The notes beneath the pieces were generated by a model. It was given only the letters and a program-made list of their open reading frames with translations, made no database searches and was not told the origin of the DNA. DNA of 64,000 bases from Hirudinaria manillensis (taxonomy: Eukaryota; Annelida; Clitellata; Hirudinida; Hirudinidae). This document shows positions 28,001 through 39,392 of this stretch, piece after piece. Each line of letters begins with the position of its first letter. Within the stretch, counting starts at the first letter, position 1. Location of the stretch: positions 13,553,501 to 13,617,500 of the forward strand of contig CM067529.1 of NCBI GenBank assembly GCA_034509925.1. The letters run 5' to 3'. The translations under genes were made by a program, and so were the position numbers.

Positions 28001-31000
28001 AAAATTTTCGACCCAAACCGAATTATAACCCTGACTTACAAATCTTATTCAATCGTTGCATAATTTCGTCATTTTTATTTTTAAAATTTCTTACCTTTTT
28101 TGCTTCTAAATCTAAATGCTGAATGCCCGCCAAATCGCTTGGCTTTTGCCATGCAAGCTCGGACTTGACCTTGGAACCCTTAAACATTTATATATCTGCT
28201 CATAGACCCTCGAGTGAATGTCTTTCTATGTGGGAAGCAAAAAAGGTCAACTTGAATCTCAAATGTAAAATATTGCATCTCGACCTTGTTAATTCGCTCA
28301 AGCCAATAAAATTGTGATAAAATTAATTCACATCCTTTCAGATTATATCAATCGTTTTACTAACAAAATTTTATTATTTATTTACCGAAAACAAATTCTG
28401 GTCTCGACTCATGACTACGTACTCAAATTTTAACAATAGTTATGGCTGTTTGTGAAAATAGAGGTTGAAAATTGCAAGCATGTAGTCGATTACCACTTCA
28501 GAATTAAATTTAGTTTAGCACTCAATGATTATTGATAAAATTGTTACGTTTTTAAGATTACAAGCCACACTACATTCGGCACAGAAACCTCATTTTTCTC
28601 GAATATCGAGCATTTAAAAAAAAAAGATCAATCAAATACTAACTCGTTTGGAATAGCCAAATACTTTCCTTATCTCTAACCCTAAAGATTTCTTGAAAAG
28701 TGAACCATGAGAATTTTTTGGCCACCATTTTTTGTATTATGTTACGTTAAATTATGTAATAAAACATGGCAATAATTTCTAAAGACTCATTTCAACATTC
28801 CACATTTTAAACTTTTATTATACTATATTGGGCGCTTGACTTGCCTTGCCGAGCTAATGAAATTAGGCTGAAGAAAACAAGATTGGCACATCAAGCTTTG
28901 TCCGTAATAGAAGCAAACGATTATTGATGGCAAAAATTTCTCATTTGTTGATGATAATGCTAACTGCAACAATGTTACCTTTTAGAGATCCGACTGAGAT
29001 CAATTCATAGTATGGCAATCTGTTTCAACAAAGGAAAAATGATAAGTTTTCTGAACAAACGTATGAATAAAGGAGGAATACACTCAAATCTCGCTACTAT
29101 GCCACCCTCGCTATTATGCCACTTTTGCTCGGCCCCGACAAAATTCAATATCAAATAAATTTACCATGCCACCCCCAACTCTCGCTACTATGCCAGCGGG
29201 ATCCTGACAAAGTTTATCTAACCCATGAAGTTAAGGACATATTTCCAGTCGGGGGAAGGAATTAAGAGACATTACCTTGTATTTTTAAGATTTGATCAGA
29301 TTAATACTTTCCATGGTCTCGTTAGTGAGGGATGATTAAGGAAAGTGATGGAACATTCCATGAAATTTGATTGGTCGAATGGGCAAAGTTGACTGGGAGT
29401 ATAAATGGGTTTAAGAGTGAATGTCGAGATTTTATGATGGAAGAATTGCGAGTTGGAGTGAAGATTAGCAAATGTCAGTTCAGAAAAGCAAGCGAAAGGA
29501 TGGCTGGCTAACTTCAAGAAGCTCCACGACATCACGTTCAAGACAGTGCAGGGTGAAGCTGAAGCGGTGATCGCAAGTTTGGTGAGATGCAACCGTGCGA
29601 TCGGCTGGACAACGAGATCTACCGAAAGAAGATGCGGCAGCCAACGATTTTGAGAGCTTTACACTGAGCTGATGGGTAACTTGAGAAAATAAATTATTTG
29701 ATAAAATAAGACCGTTTTTACACATCCTCGTTACTATGCCACTTTTGCTCGGTCCCGATGGGTGGCGTAGTAGCGAGACTCGACTGTATTTTGAAAAGTT
29801 AAAATACGTGAATCCAAACTACCCAAAGAGTTGATAATTATAGCAAAGAGTGTGTGTCAAATCGTAGCTTTCCAACTTGAATATCTTTCAACTAATTGAT
29901 ATTCATTCAATCGTCCGTTAATTTATCGTTCACTGTGCTTGTCGACTGAAATGTTTCTTAACTGCGGAGATGATGGCAAGAGTCTCTACATTAAGGAGTC
30001 TTTGTAATCTTTTTACATGTACAGTATGTGTGGCAACCTTCCCTGCACCGCTGGAGAGTGCACTACAGATGTTTTACATCGATTAAGATGTAATTTTATA
30101 TCTTATTAGATGTAAAGACCGGTAAATACCAAAAAAAATCCTTTCTTTTTTATTTGCCTCTCTTCTCTTCGGCACGTCTTGGTTTCCATTATCACGTGAA
30201 ATAATTTAGCGCTCGGAATTTCCAACGTCCAAATCCAAACATCGTTCACACCTATTCACGGCTTCGTTGTAAATTCTCTTTATGGACAATCAAGTCGTTT
30301 CTCATTACAAGAGACCACCTCAAAGCACGTTCTAAAAACATTTGGTACAAAATAAAAAAAATTATGAAAAATTGGCAGATAAAAGATGGACGATGGAAGT
30401 GCAGATTGTCATCGTTGAATTGATAAAGCAAAAAATAAACAAACAGTTTATATTGCATATTTTATTGATTTCGTTAAAAACTTGTTAGTATCTGCGATCT
30501 AAGTTTTCGAGGTAGATATTGCCTGAATCAACCTTATTATTACATCTTCTAGAGCAATTACAATGGAATCCCTGTAATGCCCGGCTATTTTAAATGTAAT
30601 GTTTAATGATATTATTTTGAGAAAAGAGAAAATTTAAAAAAATCAACTTTGTTAATCCAACATGAATTCGGGAATTTCAACTTATATCCCAAGAAATAGG
30701 TGGCACAATGTTAAATCATGCATAAACATGAGCAATTTCAGCTATGAGCCTCGCAGCAATTTGCAAAGCAAATTTGAAGACAAGACATCCTTTGGCTGAC
30801 GACAGACAGTTTTGGAGGGATGGATCCATTCGTTATAAGCGACGTGTATTAAACATTCAGCGCCAACGATAAGGTCATAACAAATTTTTCCAGTTAAAGC
30901 TGAAAAGCTGCCTCATACATCCATCAGGCGTTTTAATTATTTTATGCTTTCATCCTCCAATAACGATTGCGAATGATTTTGTAAAGTAAAATTTGAGTAC

Positions 31001-34000
31001 AATTTAATGGAAAATTTCCTTTGACACATTTCAAAGTTTGTAGACGGTGTCTTGTTGTATTTGAAATAATTTTAATATATCGGTCGTGAAGTCTGGCTAA
31101 TTTAATTATAATAATAATAAGCTTATAATAATGTGCTCTTCGAAAACTGGTTTGGAGCTCTAAAAAAACTTCTTTCGATTGGAAAATGTGCGGAAAGTGT
31201 CGTACGACGAAGCTTTAAAATCCTTATTCTGAATCGATAAAAAATTGACTTGAGGAAGCTGTCAATAAAAGGAAGCCAACACTCACTGTTAACTTCGTTC
31301 ATTTAAAAATTCGTGTTAGTCTGAAAATCGATATTTTGTTTTATCGCGTCACTGGTCTTCTTTCGTGTTTCAGTTGTATTTTGATCAAATTAGAAATAAT
31401 TGTTGTTTGTAATCAATTCATCGATTACTTTTACATGGAACTCGATGTCGATACAATGTACATGTATGCCTTAGCAGTAATTTATATAGATAAGATATAT
31501 CCTAACCCTAAGAAAGTTACTAAGAGCATGTCGTATCCTAACCGTAGTAAGTCAAATATAATGATAATTCTATACTATTTTATGTAATTTTTCCTGTAAT
31601 AATAATAAGTCTTACATTCAATATACTGTTTAATATGGCCTATTATATTTTTTCGCCTTATGCCAATATGTAATGATATTGTTATATTTATATTACACAC
31701 ATCGTAAATTATTTTGTAATATTAACCTGGCATATTTATGTAGTCTCATAAATAAGTTGTGCTCACATCGTCTAGCCATCGTCAATGGTGCTTTGTGGAC
31801 GCTGAAGCTGGTTATCAAACATGATGCACGATACAAACTCCGAACTCTCTGACATGCCGAATAATTTTACCGCCTGCAAAAATTAAATGGTCGTTTTATG
31901 GGCACGAACCTGCCTTGAAATTTTATAGATATTCGCCACGTAGACAAACACGAGAAGCATTCGAGGAAGCGAAAAAATTCTTATTCTTCCCGACTAAGCG
32001 TTCACAATCCTTTGTGGCTCCAATCTACTTTATTCCAAGTAAGAAAATCGTGAAATAGTCACATAACTAAGTAAATAACTAAGTTTCTTTTATTGGGACG
32101 AAAGGCATCTCGCAACTACCCATTCAGTAAAATCCCCAGAAAGAGAGGTGAAAAATGAGAAGTAACCGTAAAAAATATTCATTGACAAGATTTATTGTTG
32201 TTTTGTCGTGACTGCTTCGGCACTTGCTGAAGTTATTTTTTATTAATTCCTTGTTTTAAAGACTAAAATACAGAAAAGATATGTTACGACTGTAAGAACA
32301 AAAATTCAAAATTATTGCAAAACTTTTTCCAGCACTTTATGTCTCGATGACATCAGAAGGACACGTTTACCTTCAACCTCCTGGTAGCCAGATAACCCTG
32401 GAATGCAATTTCCACGCCGACGAATACGACCTTTTCCTCTTCCCGGTTACCTGGACGAAACAACAGTTGACAGAAGAATGCCAGGTCAACGTCATGAGCT
32501 CCATCAATGAACCCTTCTTTTCAGCCGAAAAGTTCGAAGTTTCATATTCTTCCCACTCATCGAGATATCGATTTTCACTCATAATTTTTGGTGAGTCGCA
32601 AAGTCATAGTTTTATTCTAATGCAATTTACTCCTAACTGCTGCATGGAAATATTTACTTAAATAATATCGAAATATCGACTTAAACGTAAAAATGTAAAA
32701 TATTCGAGACTATCGTAACTTTAACAGTTCGTGGTAGTTAAGTAATAACATGAAATTAATTTGTTATGTTAAAGTAAGAAAAATTCTTGCTTGCAAACTT
32801 GAAATTTAAAAGAAATGCGACGGTCATGTCCGGTCCTATCTTTCACTGAATGCATTCCAATTCTTTTTAAAATAAACTTCTACTTTAGATTAGACGTGCA
32901 GCACTTAAAAAACTCACTAGATCCGGACAGCGGAAGGATTGAAGACTTGATAGCTCTTTTTTTTTACTTCTTTCAAAATAGTTTGCATACAGGACACTTA
33001 CATGCATCTTATCCTCAGAATCCAGATTTCTTAATTGTACATCTTGTTCGAGCGATATGCAATTGAGATGGTCATCCTATCGCATATTGACAAAATTTTA
33101 TCATTAATTTTCATCTTGTTGATAGTCATACTTTGCACTTTGTAGCCTCCTTAAAATGCTGAAACTGCTAAAGTTTGCCAACCCCTGGCACATCCCTAAT
33201 CCTAAACTTCTGCATAGTTACCATCTTTATCCGGATTACACAAAATTACTTTTAAGCAATAGGAATGATGTGATTTACGGTGGACGTTACAAATGTAGAT
33301 CCCATTTGTATCGTTCTCGAGAGACAAGATACCAACTTTCATATTATATTCATTTTATAGATTGCAAGCACGACACTTTTATGTACGACGTATCCAGAAA
33401 CTGCTTTCTTTAGTCGTAGATCCTGTTCAGATGTCATGGAAGTCCATAATTGAATTATTAATCTCACTTACCGAATGTTGACATAATCTTATCAATAATT
33501 TTCATATGTCTGCTAAGTCCAAGTCTCCAGGTCAGCGATGAAATCAGGCGGCGTGTTTCAGCTCTTTAAATGAATTTCTCCACTTCAACTGTGATATATA
33601 AAAAAGTGATGTTAAGATTTGAACTATTACAAATTTCCGATGAGTTTATATTAATATATATTGTATATACTTTGTTCTCTCCTTAAAGCAAACATGTAAT
33701 TGTTAATCTTACTAAAAATTAAGTGCTATTTAATCAACATTCACTTCTCATTATAAACATCTACGGCAGAGAAACTGTTTTTATTGAACCGTCACAAGAT
33801 TTATGAGCGTCAATCATTATAATCTCGACAGCATGTTATCCAGAAATGCAGAAAAGAACTCGGTATCTCTTGCCTTCATTACTATTCCATCATTCATCAT
33901 AGTCGTCATCTATGCGATATAACGAGCAGCATTCCAACCATCGTTATCATTCATAGAAACACCATCATCAGCTTCGGCATCGATCATCGCTTCCATTGCA

Positions 34001-37000
34001 TTGGCCAATCTTTTTGAGAAAAACACTCTAGTGGTCTTATCAAGTCAACTCAAACCAAGCATCCTATTGGTGGCTATTTATTAATGAATTATCAAATGGC
34101 AAAGAAATTTAATTAGTCAAAGGCATCCTATGATGTATCGAATTTGGGCTTCAAACTACTTTCATTTTATACTTTATTTTAGTTTTGCAGCTGTTTATTT
34201 CATATTTCACATTTCTATAAAATATGAGCTGATTATTCGCGGCTATGCACGCCAAGCTTTGCAAGCAAAACTCGCACGAAATCATTCGAGACCTATCGCC
34301 ATCTTCAGCAGCTACGTCATTACCACAAGCATGGATGATTTTAAAAAATGTTTCGAAATAAATAGTTGAACATACAAATTCAAAAATTACGAAAGAGCGC
34401 AGATGACGACGACGACGATGGTGATGTCAAGACGAAGGTACCCTCTGGGATCGATAAATTTCGCCAATGTGTTTCCTTCTGACATCAAACGCCCTGAAAT
34501 TGCTGCAGAAATTGCCAGATTTTCTATGAAAAAAAAACTCTTCTCGACAAAAGTTATCTTTCAACAGATTGAAGAAGTTTCATTTCTACTAATTTCGACA
34601 ATGATTCCTTCACTACCTTGACAAATATTAAATTCTGGGTGTATTATATTGTTTCAGCTTTCGGATTACATGCATCACGTTGCTTATTCTGTACTAATAA
34701 TTATATTCTGGGATCCTCTTGAGAGTTTCATTTATGTTTTGCCTTGTATAGTTTTAAATATTCCTCTACTTTTTCTTACTTAATAACAACTAATTTTTTA
34801 CAGCTTTTTTTAAAGCATAACTATTATTCGGTCCAGGTTTTAGTGTCAACTTTGTAAAAACTGGCGATTGCTTGAAACACGTTCTGAGCAAAGGATAAAA
34901 ATTTCAAGAAAAAAAAATAAAAAGGTGATAAGCTGCATTAGGTTGGTGCTCCAATTATGATGTCACGTCCATTCTTAGCTTATAGCGGTATCAACTTTGT
35001 TATTAAAGGAATTTTTATCATCATAGCATTTTCATCTCTTTTCATTGATTAAGAATATTTTAGAATATTTGCAACCAAATTAAACGTCACCGTTCTGCAA
35101 TTGAATTAGCAAGCAGACACTAAGACTTCGAATAAAGCATTTTCCATCTTCGAGGCATCGCAGGATCCATAAAATGGGATGCCTTGAAAGCTCCTCTATT
35201 AGAATGTTCTTAATTAGGCCATTAGACTCAACAACACATGATTCAAAGCAGACCAAGTGCCATAACGCATCATTGTTACCAATGTCTCTATTTATAGCGT
35301 AATATACGTTGTTTTGTGAAATTATCGTACGTTCGTTCTTGTAATTAAAATTTCTCGTGATATTTGTTTTTATCCATATTGCAAAGACAGCTATTGATCT
35401 TTTAGGGATATTTGTACCAATTCAGACAATCATAGAAAGTTCAAGTGCTGTAAATTCGAACTAATAAATCTTAATGTACAAGTAAATAGAACAAAAACTG
35501 CCATTCCCCTGAATAACATGCCATGTTCTACTTTTATCTTGACAATTTTCGCGATGAGTCGCAGTAGCCCGGAACTTATTGTTTCTAGGTGGAAATTATG
35601 TCCTGCACAACGAACGTTCCACGTGCGAAGAGCAACGAACGACGATGGAACGTGTTAACACGGTACATGTTCCACAAAGAAGTTCTGCAATCTATATTCA
35701 TCTTTATTTTATTGCACTTTTGCCACTGAATCTCTTTGCTTTACTTTTAAGTCTAGGAAATAAAAATGTCAGAAAATCTAGTCGAGCAAGAAGTGAATAA
35801 ATAAAAAAAAGTTGGAAGCCAATGATCATAAAATTTTATATAATTTGGCTCAGGTATCTTTGGTACGAAGTTTAGAGATAAATCCTGGCATTTGTTTTCT
35901 TACTTGAAATACACGGTCACTATTCATTCGAGGGAATTATCAATTGTACTATTAATTATTAAATATTATTTTCTTTTTTCTTTAGAAGTTACCAATAGGA
36001 TTCACTAAAAATTCTATGATTGCTCCTTCTATTTAAGAGCGACATTAAATACTATTAACCTTTGATGTGATGATGTTTGTCATCATCTTTGTTAATATCT
36101 TTGTTAGATGTTTTTTCATGTCTTCGATAGAAGTGCTTCGATAGCACTTCATAACATTGAACAAATTAAAATCCAAGTGCATATTCAGTAGAAAACAAAT
36201 CGGTGAGTCACATTTAGTAAAAAAGATATAAAAGAATCGTATGAAATATTGAATATTGTCATTCCCCAGCGCACGTGTGTGATATCGGGATGAAATCGGA
36301 CAAGCTGGACGCAGCTTGAAATCGAAGAACATTGTATCAAGATTGCTTTTGTGCTGAATTATGTCGGGAAAGAAAATTGAAAAAATATTTTTTGGTTTTT
36401 AAAACTCTATTTGTAATGAAATAAATGTATGATGTAATTATAAAGAAAAGTTGTAGCCATTACTCGGTGATCTAAGGTGGCTACTTGAATATTAGTTTTA
36501 ACTATTTTAATGTAATGTTCAAGAAATAAATCAATCATTTGATACCATAAACTTCTTATAGTATCTTTTGATTTTATAATTAACTTTAGTTGAATGATTG
36601 ATGCTCAATTTGGGATTAAACGCTGTGCTATTCGGTATAATGTATAACGATGCAATTTACGGCACTCTTTCATTGATAATCTGGCAAGTAAATCTGTACC
36701 AAATGGTCCTTTCGTAGACCTCCAAGTTAACGATAGCGCTAACTATTCCTGTGAAATTCGAGATTCCAGAGCTCAAGTATTGGCAAGAATAACTCATCAA
36801 GTCTTTGTTACTGGTCAGTGAGTATTTATGACTTTTGTTAGATGGAACTAATATGTTTTAGAAGACATTGGGACAATAAGCAGCGGACATTTTCATTCTA
36901 AAATTCGTGGTCGCGAATCTAATTATCAGTTATATCATATAACTTATGCGTCACTCTACTTTTGAATCTTTGCAAAGACTGTAGGATTTTAATTAACTAA

Positions 37001-39049
37001 TTATTAATAGTGTACAGGAAATACCTAATTAATTCTAGCCATTTTCTTTTCTTAAACTTTAAATTAACTTGTAAAGTACATCAGCAAATGTTAAATCTGG
37101 AAGAGGGGCATTCAAGTAGACTTGAACGTTGAATGTTCTTTGAGTCATGTTTTGGTTAATTTTTATTTCAGCTCCCATTTCATCGCTGAACTTCTCTCTA
37201 ACGTCTTTAAACCGAACGTATACTTTTGTAAAAGGCATCAGCAATTCGTTATATCTTGAACCTGTTGTTCTCGTGGAAGACATTCCGGCTACCATCGTAT
37301 GCCTTTCTAGAGGTGGTTATCCAACCCCTCATCTTGGAATCCAAGTAATAATTAAATAATAATTAAATTCACAAAAATTTACGTCTTGCAACACTCATTT
37401 TATTCTGAAGAATTAGTGCTCGTAATGGCAACAGTTCTTACTTTCTGCCTTTCCTTATAGAATGTTGCAAATATTACTTCTTTGTACCGTATTTACTATA
37501 CCATAAATACTTTTGCATAAATCTAATATTTTGGAAAGTGCGAAACTGTAAGTTATTCTTAATTACAAATGTTTTGAAATCTTCAAAATTTAAAATCTTC
37601 CAAAACATAATTTGAAGGATGTTGTACAAATCCTAGTTATTATTTTATGCAGAACATGTATAAAATAACGTTCGCTATTTTAAAATAATTTAAATTTTGA
37701 ATTAATAATTATTTCATAACATATCGTGTCAGCACTTTGATAGAAAATGATTGAACTGTTGTATAACAATTGACTTCTTAGCTAAACAAAAGCAAAGCCC
37801 TTCATTCCCTGATGTCTATGACCAGGAGATGGACCAATCTGACCGGAAACGAATGTTTCAGGGTGATAAACATGGCCTCAGAAGTCAGAGTTCAGAAGTT
37901 CGTACCCTCATTCAAGGACGATGAAGCCTTTGTCAATTGTTCCGCTAACGTGCCTGGTCTTACTTCCGAAGTTTATCTCTTTCAGATTTCCGTCAATTGT
38001 GAGTTTAGAAATTCATAATATTGAAAAATGCGGTTTGCATTAACCTAACCCTCCCAAGCATCCCAAGCATCATATGATATTAAAACGCTCAAATTGCTTT
38101 GAACAACTTCACACCTTGTCGCCGTGATTAGTAAACACTGATTTCAAATGCTAGTCATAGTCGTTACGAATTAAATTTGAATACATTACAAGAAACCTTG
38201 TTTAAACCTCTTGGAACAGTTTTGTTCATACTGTAAATAATAATAATAATACTTCAAACATTCATGCTGACTTTGAAATTGTCAATAATGCAATATGTCC
38301 ATAGTGAATTATGGTTTACAGTTCCTCCTAAAATATCTTGCCAATCTTCTGGTGGATACATCGGGGAAAGAAATTCGCACCTATCCTGCGAAATTATTAC
38401 GAAACCCAGATATACAGATCTCTACTGGATTGTCGATCCTTTCAATCACACCGTCATCAGGGATGAAAAAGAATTTCAAGAATACTGGACTGTGACCAAG
38501 GTCTATGATCGGCATTAACATGTTAAATAAAGATGTGAATTTAGATGCTTCATTTGCTTTTAGTTCCATTGTGGAGACGTTATGCTAAAGAATATCTGAG
38601 AACGATTATAATTTAAAAAAATGATTGAGTTGGAGTTTTATGCTGAAAAACTTGTTTAATATGACAATTTATTTTTGGAGTGCTCTTAATTAAATTATAT
38701 AATTGTCCAAATATTTCAGCATTTCATCATTCGCGCAATCTCACAATAAGAAATTTGTTAATGTGATCATAAACTTAACAAGCTGCAAAACTAGTTTTTT
38801 GTTACATTTTGTAGGAAAAAGGTAAGGGTCGTCTGGAGGCGTTGCTGTTCATAAGAAAAGTGAAGGGTGAATCTTTTAAATCGTATGTGCTAGTCGTTGA
38901 GAATCCCATTTCCCTTGTGAGGAAATCCGTGGATTTCTATCAAAGTATGTTCAATAGTATAATCAAATGTCTATTTAATTCTACAAATGGTTTTTATCAA
39001 TATGTAATTCAGTTATTTTACAGAACTTGAATTCATATTAATCACGTGA
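25067..39049 (+). CDS. Immunoglobulin-superfamily surface or secreted protein, 3 Ig domains
   Basis: Exons: 25067-25118, 32333-32590, 36718-36813, 37172-37344, 37782-37998, 38322-38500, 38815-38944, then a terminal exon 39024-39049. All use GT-AG and all phases match, giving 376 codons. Residues 1-17 are a signal peptide (MALIGILLMHGFSCCTQ). Ig1 spans two exons: Cys42, Trp58, then DLQVNDSANYSCE with Cys115. Ig2 also spans two: Cys179 and Cys246. Ig3: Cys288 and Trp301, but its second half (SYVLVVEN) has Leu where the second Cys is expected. Several N-glycosylation sites (NYS, NFS, NRT, NLT, NCS, NHT) fit an extracellular protein. No transmembrane segment is present in this ending; an alternative terminal exon is at 39277-39392. 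Invertebrate cell-adhesion protein is the best guess; the family is not identified. Confidence 0.75.
29081..29786 (+). mobile_element. Non-autonomous pogo/Tigger-like DNA transposon
   Basis: The ends are imperfect inverted repeats: left CACTCAAATCTCGCTACTAT, right (reversed) CAGTCGAGTCTCGCTACTAC, each followed by GCCACC. The TA dinucleotide on both sides (29079-29080 and 29787-29788) is the usual Tc1/mariner/pogo target duplication. The terminal GCCACTTTTGCTCGG word recurs internally near both ends. A plus-strand frame (about 29475-29655) encodes KGWLANFKKLHDITFK, matching the CENP-B/Tc5-type DNA-binding helix-turn-helix; the DDE catalytic domain is absent. It is a deletion derivative lying in intron 1 of the Ig-superfamily gene. 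Confidence 0.82.
29475..29655 (+). pseudogene. Remnant of transposase CENP-B-type DNA-binding domain
   Basis: The open frame runs from about ANVSSEKQAKGWLANF through VQGEAEAVIASLV to a stop near 29653. The GWL-NFKK-H-I pattern is the second helix-turn-helix of pogo/Tigger transposases. No start codon or catalytic domain is present, so it is a fossil. Confidence 0.7.
32591..36717. other. Intron splitting the first Ig domain
   Basis: A 4.1-kb phase-1 intron between the two halves of Ig1 (GGTGAGT donor, TTTCGTAG acceptor). Most of it is featureless AT-rich DNA. A stretch at 33268-33360 resembles the second half of an Ig domain but is out of phase; a GC-richer patch lies near 35600-35690. Confidence 0.6.
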
Positions 39050-39276
39050 AAATGGTACAATTCTGGTCTAAGATTGTTTTTGATGGTGTAATGTCAATCG
39101 TATGATCTTTGCTGTAAATATTCCATGGTTATTCTATTCTATCACCTCTGCTAATCTCTTCACTCTTGAAATAACTTTTTGTTACCTGAAATTTATGAAA
39201 CAAAAATCAGAATTTTGCACGTATTCGCTTGAAATGAACGATGATGGAAATAGAGATTATGCTGTCTCTCCTCTAG

Positions 39277-39392
39277 TGCCAGAAGGTGCTAAGATAAATT
39301 ATTGTACCGCTCCAAGTGATTATGAACTTGTCAAGTCTGCTCCCGTGGGACATCGGTGCTTTTCAAAGCGATGTCCAAGGCCCTCCAAGTGA
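39277..39392 (+). CDS. Alternative terminal exon of the Ig-superfamily gene (candidate)
   Basis: A good acceptor (gctgtctctcctctag) opens a phase-1 frame that also fits the 38944 donor. It would add about 38 residues (PEGAKINYCTAPSDYELV ... CPRPSK) ending at a stop at 39390. It competes with the exon at 39024-39049. Which one is used cannot be told from the sequence, and this version also lacks a membrane segment. Confidence 0.35.

Larger units (their letters stand above)
25119..32332. other. Intron 1 of the Ig-superfamily gene
   Basis: A 7.2-kb AT-rich intron with GTGAGA donor and TTTTTCCAG acceptor. Apart from the DNA transposon at 29081-29786, no alternative exon or other gene is supported. 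Confidence 0.6.

Noticed and set aside
29296..29725. Two minus-strand frames of 81-98 codons
   Set aside because: Antisense of the DNA transposon; the recognisable HTH motif is on the plus strand.
35579..35800. Plus-strand frame preceded by an acceptor-like site in the Ig1 intron
   Set aside because: No Ig features, and the hydrophobic tail comes from T-rich sequence; the evidence is too weak for an exon.
39102..39276. Hydrophobic stretch that could be a membrane helix of the Ig protein
   Set aside because: No in-phase acceptor lies in front of it; the frame from the 39024 acceptor stops at 39047-39049.
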